DNA of 64,000 nucleotides from a virus. Below, piece by piece: positions 57,035 to 64,000 of this stretch (its first letter is position 1; each line of letters begins with the position of its first letter). Location of the stretch: IMG/VR virus record IMGVR_UViG_3300028812_000003, positions 1 to 64,000 of that record. The stretch is one strand, 5' to 3'. The notes below the pieces were generated by a model. The model was given only the letters and a program-made list of their open reading frames with translations, had not been told where the DNA came from and searched no databases. The translations under genes and the position numbers were made by a program.

Positions 57035-57282
57035 CGCCGTGCCTCCCGCGCACCGGCGACGACCCCGTCCAGGTACGCGTACACGCTCGCCCGGTCCATC
57101 GGGCTCTGGCCGCTGCCGCCCACGTGCACGGCGTACTTGTCGTCGTCCAGGTCGACGACGTGGATACGCAGTCCGGTCTCACAGGCTGCGACCCCTGCGG
57201 TCCACTGGACCTCCAGGTGTGGCGGCCACTCGGGGTCGTACGACGGTGTGTGGCTCCCGTCGGGGTTTCTCGTGACGTCCAT
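57031..57282 (-). CDS. small protein, probable leaderless start
   Basis: 83 residues with strands HLEVQWTAGVAACETGLRIHVVD. On the minus strand TAGCCT lies seven bases before the ATG and there is no Shine-Dalgarno, as in leaderless mRNAs. No family recognised. Confidence 0.55.
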   Translation of the reverse strand: MDVTRNPDGSHTPSYDPEWPPHLEVQWTAGVAACETGLRIHVVDLDDDKYAVHVGGSGQSPMDRASVYAYLDGVVAGAREARR

Positions 57283-57313
57283 GCCCCGAAGGCTATCGGT
57301 CCGGCGAGGGCGG

Positions 57314-57748
57314 TCAGGCCCATTCCCGCGAGGCGAGCAGTGCGGCGCCGGCCCACACCGCGCCCCACACGAGGAGCGGCGCCGGGACGCCGACGGTGAA
57401 GGCGACGCCGGCTGTGATCGCGGCCGACAGCCACCCGGACACGCACCACGGACAGGTGATCAGTTCGGCGAGCCAGTGGGGCGACCATTTGGCCCGGCGG
57501 ACGTAGCGGTTCACCCGGCCGTCGAGTCGGGTCAGGGTGCCGAGGGAGGGGTGCCGCACGAACGGTTCGTCGTCCGACAGACCCGGCACCGGGCCCCACT
57601 TCTCCTCTTCCCGGTCGGTGAGCGGTCGCCACCCGCCGGCGAGGCGGTCGCGCAGCCACAACACGGGCGGGAACGTGTCCTTCGCGGCGAGGCGGGAGGC
57701 GCGGTAGCTGGCGAGGATCATGCAGGCGACGAGCAGCCAGGCGGGCAC
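57314..57748 (-). CDS. DUF1360-like membrane protein
   Basis: 144 residues. N-terminal hydrophobic helix followed by YRASRLAAKDTFPP, a long polar loop, then ELITCPWCVSGWLSAAITAG and a last hydrophobic helix. The R....D and CPWC features fit DUF1360, a membrane family with a sporulation-linked member in Bacillus. GTG start after GGAGCGCCCC. Confidence 0.65.
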   Translation of the reverse strand: MPAWLLVACMILASYRASRLAAKDTFPPVLWLRDRLAGGWRPLTDREEEKWGPVPGLSDDEPFVRHPSLGTLTRLDGRVNRYVRRAKWSPHWLAELITCPWCVSGWLSAAITAGVAFTVGVPAPLLVWGAVWAGAALLASREWA

Positions 57749-57800
57749 GGGGCGCTCCAGGGTCGTGGACGGGACGCCCTGTCGGGCGACGATTGGAGGT

Positions 57801-57851
57801 GGTCACCAGGCCGAACGCCCCGCCATAGGAGAGACGTTGCGCCTGGTGACC
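57801..57851. repeat. 11-bp perfect inverted repeat
   Basis: GGTCACCAGGC (57801-57811) pairs with GCCTGGTGACC (57841-57851) over a 29-base loop, between the DUF1360 and holin genes. A related GCCTGGTCACCC occurs at 58303. Terminator or protein site. Confidence 0.55.
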
Positions 57852-57859
57852 CGGTTGCG

Positions 57860-58225
57860 TCAAGCGACGAGACGGCCGGACGGTGAGACGGCTGCGGGCT
57901 GCGGCGCGGCCACGTTCGGCCGGGTGACGAACCACGCGACGAGCAGCATGACCGCGCCCACGACCTTCGCCTGGTCCTCCGCGCTCCACTCGAACGCGAA
58001 GTAGCTCACCAGTGACACCCCTGCCACCACGAGACCGTTGACGGCGGCGATGATGCCGTCACCCACCTGCACGGCGACGATGACGCCGAGGACGGCCGCG
58101 ACGACGGCCGTGATGATGGACTGGAGCTGCGCGTCGAACCCGAAGCCGAAGGCGCTCAGGATCTGCCACACCGCGCCGACGGCCGCCAGCCATACCGCCG
58201 GCTCTCGCCCGTAGACCTTGCCCAT
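57860..58225 (-). CDS. holin-like membrane protein
   Basis: 121 residues with three or four hydrophobic helices (VWLAAVGAVWQILSAFGFGF; IITAVVAAVLGVIVAVQVGD; GLVVAGVSLVSYFAF; VVGAVMLLVAWFVTRP). AAGGAGG ribosome binding site. Lies far from the amidase but close to the terminase and the Rpf/NlpC hydrolase, so the genome has two separate membrane/hydrolase sets. Confidence 0.65.
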   Translation of the reverse strand: MGKVYGREPAVWLAAVGAVWQILSAFGFGFDAQLQSIITAVVAAVLGVIVAVQVGDGIIAAVNGLVVAGVSLVSYFAFEWSAEDQAKVVGAVMLLVAWFVTRPNVAAPQPAAVSPSGRLVA

Positions 58226-58308
58226 GACTGCCTCCTTGAGGGGATCAATCCCGGGGCAGGGTAGGGCAGATCCCCCGATTCACCATCTCGGGCAACGGCG
58301 AAGCCTGG

Positions 58309-60513
58309 TCACCCGATGGAGCGTGTCGCCGAGGACAGACCGCCGGCCACGGCAATGCCGGTCATGGTCGCCTTCACGATCCGCTGGTGCCAGGCCGGCC
58401 AGACCATCGCGTCCAGACGGTCCGGACTCCAGTCCAGCTCGTCGTACCAGGTGCACATCTGGTCTTCCAGCTCCGGGTGCTCCCCCACCATGTGCCACCG
58501 GCCCTGCTCCGAAAGGGCGCTGACCGGCTCCGCGCGGACCTTCTTCCCCCTCGTCGCCCGCACGACCTTGATGGGGATGCGCACGCCCAGGGCGTCGGCC
58601 GCCGCGCGGATCGTGTTGACGGCCATGTCCCCGCCGAAGTTGACCTCCACGCAGATGTCGTCCGCCTCGTGGTCGACGGCGGCCTGCACCGCGCGGCGGC
58701 CCCAGCCGTCCGGGGAGAGGTGGCACGACCTGTCGGCGAGGACGTAGCCGTGCGCGAGCTGCGTCGGGCGGCCGTCGGCCCGCACGTGCTCCTGCACCGC
58801 CTTGCCGACGACGACGATGCCCTGTTCGCCCCGGCCGCCCGACGGGTCCACCCCGACGGAGATCCGTGCGAGGTCGGGCAGGTCGCTCGGGCGCACCCGG
58901 TGGTCGTCGATCATCGCGCGGTTCCACAGCGCGTTCTCGTCGGCGTCGATGATCTCCGCGTGGAGTTCCTGCCGACCGATCTGCGTGCCCGCATAGGCGT
59001 CCTCCAGCGCGGCCCGGATGTCTTCGGGCAGGTGGGGGTTGTCGTACATGGACGCGTGCGTGCGCACGACGTTGCCCACACCGCCGGCCGCGAGTTTCTT
59101 GATCAGGGCCCGGGGCTTGGGGGTGGTGGAGGCGATCCAGTGCGGGCGTGGGCCGACGCGTAGGCCGAACCGCATCTGGTCCCAGGTGTCGTCCAGGTAG
59201 CGCCACGCGGCCAGCTCCTCCAGCCACGCAAGGCAGTTGGAGACGAGCAGGCCGCCCGCGAAGAACTCGTGATCGTGTTCAATCGTCAGGTCGTACACGC
59301 GCACGGCGCGACTGGTACGCGAGGACCGAAGTGCACCGGCGCGAACAAGTGCGGGTCGGGTTCCGGCGCTGGCACTCGAACGCGTCGCCGCACACGCCGC
59401 ACACCCGCTGCTCCCGTGCTCGTGACGGAGCAACAGCCTCCCGGCAGGCTCCGGGGCAGTACCGCGCTCCGGTCGTCCCTCGGGAGCGGAAGACTGCGCC
59501 GCACCGCTGACAGGTGAAGTCCCGGTATTCCGCGCGGTCCCAGGTTGCCCGGCCGCCCTTACGGTGCCAGTCCTCTCCGCGCTCCTCGCCGTGCTCGTGC
59601 CAATGCTGGCCCGGCGCGAGCAGCACGAAGTTGCTGACCCGGTTGTCCCGCTTGTTGTGGTTGCGGTGGTGCACTTGCATGCCTGCGGGGATCGGACCGA
59701 CCTCCCGCGCGTACATGTACCGGTGCAGCAGTCCGTGCCGCGTGCTCCGGTAGTAGTCGTCCGGGCCTGCATGCCAGGTGACGCCGTCGTACCGTATCGA
59801 ATCCCCGTATTTCCCCATGTAAAGATTGTCTCCGTTGGCTGAACGAGCGAAACCGGCTTCCAGCCGTCGGCCGTCGCCACCTTGTGATCCGGCGTGAGCC
59901 ACGTGGACCCCGCGTCGTGGTCGTAGCGCACGACGTCCTTGATGCCGTTGTCCCAGGCCGCCAGAACCTCTCGCAGGCCGTTGCGCGTCCACACGCGGTC
60001 CCCGGGCCGGATGGTCTCGATGGGTCTCTCTCCGTACTCGGTGCGCACCAGGGTGCCCTCGGCCACGCACCGGTTACCGCCGGACCGCAGGCGCTCGATG
60101 TCCTCCGGGCTGTGCGCGCCGAACACCTTGGCCTCGCTACCGTTGGGCCACTTGATGATCGTGCCGCCCTGGCGGGTCGTCATCTTCGCCTCGGGGCTGT
60201 GCACCCGCAGGCCGGACGGGCCGGCGTAGCAGGACGTCGCCGCGTCGCCGAGGGTGGGCGCGATGATCCCGATCCAGTGCGGGATGGGACCGGGCAGGCA
60301 CGGCGGGCCCATGACGTGCTCGTGGACGTACCGCGCGCACGCGTCGGTCTTCCCGGCGCCTCGCCCGGCCAGCAGCAGCCATCCGTACCAGTCGCCGGGC
60401 GGCGGGACCTGGTGGGGCAGCGGAGTCCAGCGCGGCTCCGTCAGCGTCCGCGCGTGCATGAGCAGCTTCTCCGCCGCGCGGCTCCTCAGCCTCGTGTCCG
60501 CCATGCCCGCCAT
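58309..60513 (-). CDS. terminase large subunit interrupted by an intein
   Basis: 734 residues before splicing. Walker A LLAGRGAGKTDACARYV in the ATPase part. After the intein come WLEELAAWRYLDD (Walker B region), GVDPSGGRGEQGIVVVG, CVEVNFGGDMAVN and DRLDAMVWPAWH, the nuclease acidic residues. Packages DNA into heads. The start at 60513 lies after an upstream hairpin, although the frame is open to 60756. The intein spans 59236-60069. Its middle third reads as Thr/Ser/Arg-rich sequence in this frame because an HNH ORF occupies another frame. Confidence 0.85.
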   Translation of the reverse strand: MAGMADTRLRSRAAEKLLMHARTLTEPRWTPLPHQVPPPGDWYGWLLLAGRGAGKTDACARYVHEHVMGPPCLPGPIPHWIGIIAPTLGDAATSCYAGPSGLRVHSPEAKMTTRQGGTIIKWPNGSEAKVFGAHSPEDIERLRSGGNRCVAEGTLVRTEYGERPIETIRPGDRVWTRNGLREVLAAWDNGIKDVVRYDHDAGSTWLTPDHKVATADGWKPVSLVQPTETIFTWGNTGIRYGTTASPGMQARTTTTGARGTDCCTGTCTRGRSVRSPQACKCTTATTTSGTTGSATSCCSRRASIGTSTARSAERTGTVRAAGQPGTARNTGTSPVSGAAQSSAPEGRPERGTAPEPAGRLLLRHEHGSSGCAACAATRSSASAGTRPALVRAGALRSSRTSRAVRVYDLTIEHDHEFFAGGLLVSNCLAWLEELAAWRYLDDTWDQMRFGLRVGPRPHWIASTTPKPRALIKKLAAGGVGNVVRTHASMYDNPHLPEDIRAALEDAYAGTQIGRQELHAEIIDADENALWNRAMIDDHRVRPSDLPDLARISVGVDPSGGRGEQGIVVVGKAVQEHVRADGRPTQLAHGYVLADRSCHLSPDGWGRRAVQAAVDHEADDICVEVNFGGDMAVNTIRAAADALGVRIPIKVVRATRGKKVRAEPVSALSEQGRWHMVGEHPELEDQMCTWYDELDWSPDRLDAMVWPAWHQRIVKATMTGIAVAGGLSSATRSIG
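59236..60069 (-). other. intein (278 codons) in terminase
   Basis: Starts at Cys (CVAEGTLVRTEYGERPIETI, block A), has WLTPDHKVATADGW (block B) and ends HDHEFFAGGLLVSN before the +1 Cys of the extein. The penultimate residue is Ser rather than the usual His. Insertion lies between GGNR and CLAWLEE, next to the Walker B strand of the ATPase. About residues 80-260 of the intein are compositionally aberrant in the terminase frame. Confidence 0.8.
59279..59818 (-). CDS. HNH endonuclease nested out of frame in the intein
   Basis: 179 residues. AGMQVHHRNHNKRDNRVSNF followed by LLAPGQHWHEH is an HNH motif. Two Cys-pair knuckles follow (CQRCGAVFRS...CPGACR and CGVCGDAFEC...CSRRC). The ORF is in a different frame from the terminase, begins at an ATG (59818) with GGAG upstream, and stops inside the intein's C-terminal block. 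It would act as a free-standing homing endonuclease. Alternatively two compensating indels separate it from the terminase frame. Confidence 0.7.
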   Translation of the reverse strand: MGKYGDSIRYDGVTWHAGPDDYYRSTRHGLLHRYMYAREVGPIPAGMQVHHRNHNKRDNRVSNFVLLAPGQHWHEHGEERGEDWHRKGGRATWDRAEYRDFTCQRCGAVFRSRGTTGARYCPGACREAVAPSRAREQRVCGVCGDAFECQRRNPTRTCSRRCTSVLAYQSRRARVRPDD

Positions 60514-60545
60514 TGTCGGCTGCCGGGCGGCGCGCGGTTTCCGGA

Positions 60546-60589
60546 GCACGACGAGGCCCGCACCGGACGGGGGTGTCGGTGCGGGCCTC
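60546..60589 (-). terminator. 13-bp hairpin terminator
   Basis: CGAGGCCCGCACC pairs with GGTGCGGGCCTCG, just upstream of the terminase start. It separates the terminase from the hydrolase unit. Confidence 0.75.
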
Positions 60590-60616
60590 GGTGGTGCAAT
60601 GCAGACGGCGGCGAGT

Positions 60617-61869
<1,253 letters not shown>

Positions 61870-61889
61870 TCACGAAACGGCCAAACGGC

Positions 61890-62708
61890 TCAGGTGGTGG
61901 CCGGCTCGGGCAGCAGGCCGTGCTCACGAGCCTTGCGCAGGGCGGCGGGGCGGCGGTCGGCCTTGTCCATCCACGCCACGTCCAGGCGCCGGTACGCCTC
62001 GCTCAGCCGCGTGGACAGGGTCCCCGGATGCATCTTCAGCTCACGTGCCGCCTCGGAAAGGGACGCCCCGTCCTCTAGCGCTACGAGTACTCTCACCTGC
62101 GTGTCCGTGAGGGTGACCGGGTTGGTTCGGACGACGCGGGGTTCCGGCATCCGCAGGCGGAGCAGACCCCGGGCGGCGGCCTCGCGCAGCGCGGCCTCAC
62201 GGCGCACCGTCTGAGGCAGGTGGCTCACCCCGAGGGCCGCATAGGCGGACGCGGTGAGTTCCTTGACGACCTTCTGACTGACGCCCCAACGGGTGCAGAT
62301 CTGCGCCACCGTGCGGCCGGCGTCGAACGCGCGCAACAGCCGTGTCTCGGCCTCGGACAGGGTCACCCGGCGGTTGCGCAACGCGGCCTCGGTCTCGGCC
62401 CGCTCGCGGTTGCCGCGTTTGCACGCCGCGCAGATCGCCTCGTCCCGCTTGATGTGGCGGCGGTAGGCTGCGAGCGTCCCGCAATCCTCGTACGGGCCGA
62501 TGTGCCCGGCCAGCAGACCGTTGCGTACGGCCTGTGCGGCCGTGGACGCCCCGAGCTGACGGTAAATGCGATTGCAGGAACTCTTGACCCCGACGGACGT
62601 GACGCCCGTCTCCCGTGCGATTACTTCGCGGGGGCGGCCGACGGACAGCAGCCACAGCAGCCGGCGCTGGCGCTCCGTCAGGACGATGGGCTGAAGTGCT
62701 GCATCCAC
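61890..62708 (-). CDS. regulator with three tandem GerE/LuxR-type HTH domains
   Basis: 272 residues. Three related modules: LTERQRRLLWLLSVGRPREV (about 10-70), LSEAETRLLRAFDAGRTVAQ (about 117-180) and LTDTQVRVLVALEDGASLSE (about 200-265). Each has the L[TS]..Q..+L opening and paired helices of GerE HTHs. A short Cys/His segment (AYRRHIKRDEAICAACKRGN) lies between the first two. No receiver or ligand domain. GTG at 62708 after GAGAGGGGCG. Probably binds repeated or extended operators. Confidence 0.75.
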   Translation of the reverse strand: MDAALQPIVLTERQRRLLWLLSVGRPREVIARETGVTSVGVKSSCNRIYRQLGASTAAQAVRNGLLAGHIGPYEDCGTLAAYRRHIKRDEAICAACKRGNRERAETEAALRNRRVTLSEAETRLLRAFDAGRTVAQICTRWGVSQKVVKELTASAYAALGVSHLPQTVRREAALREAAARGLLRLRMPEPRVVRTNPVTLTDTQVRVLVALEDGASLSEAARELKMHPGTLSTRLSEAYRRLDVAWMDKADRRPAALRKAREHGLLPEPATT

Positions 62709-62737
62709 GGGACGCCCCTCTCGTAGATTGGGTTGGA

Positions 62738-62766
62738 CCCCGGGCCACGTCCACTGGCCCGGGGTC
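62738..62766 (-). terminator. hairpin terminator
   Basis: ACCCCGGGCCA pairs with TGGCCCGGGGT, between the RmlB-like gene and the triple-HTH gene. Confidence 0.65.
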
Positions 62767-62820
62767 CTTGTCGACCGGCGACGGCCCGGGGTCGTTCCGC
62801 CGGGTCTGGCCGGGACACTC

Positions 62821-62862
62821 ATTTAGTTAAATCCCCGTTCCATGGTTTTGCTAAACCATCAC
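62821..62862 (-). promoter_or_regulatory. degenerate promoter/operator element copy 17
   Basis: On the minus strand GATGGTTTAGCAAAACCATG, followed by a second AT-rich half TTTAACTAAATGA. It overlaps the end of the RmlB-like gene and precedes the triple-HTH regulator. No clear TTG box. Confidence 0.45.
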
Positions 62863-63938
62863 AGGGCCAGCCACTCGGGGTTGTCCAGCGACCAGCGCAC
62901 GGTGGTCTCCAGCGACTTCTCCAGGGACACCGGAGGCGTCCAGCCGAAGGCCGCCATCCGCGAGCCGTCCAGGGCGTACCGCAGGTCGTGCCCCGGCCGC
63001 GAGGCGTGGAAGGACACCGGCTGCACCAGGGCCCGGACGTAGTCGTCGGACAGCCCCATGACCTCCCCGACCATCCGCACCAGTTCGACGTTGTCCACCT
63101 CGCGCTCGCCGACGATGTGGAACCGCTCGGGCCGCGTGACCCCGTCGCCGTAGCGCGCCGGGCCCATGGCGATGCGGATCATGTCGCCGCCCAGCGTCCA
63201 CACCTCCGGTTCGGCCTCGGTGTACCGGCGCGTCAGGTACAGCCACGCGTCGGCGAGGTTGCGCGCGTGCAGGTAGAACCGTGAACCGGGCGTGCCGTCG
63301 AGCGCGGTGTGCACGGTGATCGGCAAGCCGTCCCGCAGGCCCCGGACGACCATCGGGAGGAACTTCTCGGGGTCCTGCGTCTCGCCGATGATGTTCATCG
63401 TGTTGGTGAGGACGAGGGGCACGTCATAGGTCCGCCAGTAGCTGACGGCGATGGACTCCTGCGCCGCCTTGCTCGCGGAATACGGGTTGGACGGCACGGC
63501 CGTCTCCCACTCGGTGTGCCGGTGGTCGCCGTACGCCGGACCGTACACCTCGTCGGTGGACATCTGGAGGAACAGGCGCGGCCGGATCTCCCGCGCGACC
63601 TCCAGCACGTGGAGCATCAGGGCGACGTTGTTCTGCACGAAGTCGACGGGGTGGGCGATGGACCGGTCCACGTGCGACTCGCTGGCGACGTTCATGATGA
63701 CGTCGCAGTCCCCGAACATGTGCAGGGTCAGCGGGTCCGCCGGGGCGCGCATGTCCCAGTGGACGATGTCCACGCGCTTGCCCCAGTCGGTGTCGCACAC
63801 GGCGGAGGCGACACGGGCGGGCAGCCCCTTGTGCCGGAAGGACACCGGGCAGACGATCTCCCAGTCCGTGCGGGCGAGCAGGTGACGCAGGACGTGCGAG
63901 CCGACGAACCCGGCCGCCCCGGTGAGCAGGACGCGCAT
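62859..63938 (-). CDS. dTDP-glucose 4,6-dehydratase-like (RmlB family) enzyme
   Basis: 359 residues. MRVLLTGAAGFVGSHVLRHL binds NAD. QMSTDEVYGP supplies the Thr-Asp-Glu catalytic set of sugar 4,6-dehydratases, and PYSASKAAQESIAVSY contains YxxxK. PVSFHASRPGHDLRYALD is typical of RmlB C-termini. It would convert dTDP-glucose to the 4-keto-6-deoxy sugar. No other rml genes lie nearby. The ATG at 63938 follows AAGGGGTGTCC and a variant of the shared leader. Confidence 0.85.
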   Translation of the reverse strand: MRVLLTGAAGFVGSHVLRHLLARTDWEIVCPVSFRHKGLPARVASAVCDTDWGKRVDIVHWDMRAPADPLTLHMFGDCDVIMNVASESHVDRSIAHPVDFVQNNVALMLHVLEVAREIRPRLFLQMSTDEVYGPAYGDHRHTEWETAVPSNPYSASKAAQESIAVSYWRTYDVPLVLTNTMNIIGETQDPEKFLPMVVRGLRDGLPITVHTALDGTPGSRFYLHARNLADAWLYLTRRYTEAEPEVWTLGGDMIRIAMGPARYGDGVTRPERFHIVGEREVDNVELVRMVGEVMGLSDDYVRALVQPVSFHASRPGHDLRYALDGSRMAAFGWTPPVSLEKSLETTVRWSLDNPEWLAL

Positions 63939-64000
63939 GGACACCCCTTGTTCCGTGGTCTTTGATCGTGGCGGCAGGGTAGCCACGGACCGGGGAATCG
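63939..64000 (-). promoter_or_regulatory. upstream region of RmlB-like gene
   Basis: Contains the leader variant GACCACGGAACAAGGGG and a small CGTGGC/GCCACG hairpin. The dyad promoter, if present, would lie beyond the window. Confidence 0.35.

Overview
The window reads as part of the genome of a temperate siphovirus of Streptomyces, or of a close actinomycete. It has very high G+C, densely packed genes, a siphoviral head-tail-lysis gene set, a WhiB protein, and many small genes of the kind found in Streptomyces phages. A ParA/ParB-like pair, a sliding clamp, a partial FtsK/TraB-type translocase and a tyrosine recombinase together suggest a plasmid-like (phage-plasmid) prophage state. That last point is inference. 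Position 1 carries a perfect short inverted repeat, which may be an assembly edge.

Left arm (about 1-25 kb, rightward). This is a long run of small, mostly unrecognised genes. Recognisable ones are a partial FtsK-like ATPase, an M41-like metallopeptidase, a lone RapZ C-terminal domain, a glycosyltransferase plus sugar epimerase, a C5-cytosine methyltransferase, a DUF262 protein, a leftward ParA/ParB pair, a DnaN-like sliding clamp, a DUF3560 protein and WhiB. The arm is cut into about 13 transcription units. Each unit has the same layout: a GC-rich hairpin terminator, then a TTGtcc box, then an AT-rich 20-bp imperfect dyad (consensus TATGRTTTAATYAANTCATC), then a stereotyped leader (about GACCAAGGAACGAGGAACC) directly before the start codon. 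Four further copies drive leftward genes on the right. This looks like a genome-wide promoter/operator system.

Late region (about 49-25 kb, leftward). The order is portal, a MuF/prohead-protease fusion, capsid, a structural protein, major tail protein, connector proteins, frameshifted tail assembly chaperones, tape measure with a transglycosylase domain, minor tail proteins, a lysis cassette with a PGRP-type amidase and small membrane proteins, and a second glycosyltransferase.

Right part (about 49-64 kb). Between portal (49 kb) and terminase (58-60.5 kb) lies an accessory block. It holds a graspetide-type RiPP cassette (a precursor with two tandem TMTHN..G.K.DDD cores and an ATP-grasp ligase), an XRE-TPR regulator with helically phased repeats upstream, a tyrosine recombinase and several small genes. 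The terminase carries an intein that contains an HNH endonuclease ORF in a different reading frame with its own ribosome binding site. Next come a secreted Rpf-NlpC/P60-LysM wall hydrolase, a protein with three GerE/LuxR-type HTH domains, and an RmlB-like dTDP-glucose dehydratase.

The strongest candidates for something not previously described are the phage-borne graspetide cassette, the dispersed promoter-operator-leader system, and a tRNA-like element whose expanded anticodon region is antisense to the shared leader. All functional calls come from reading motifs. No database search was run.
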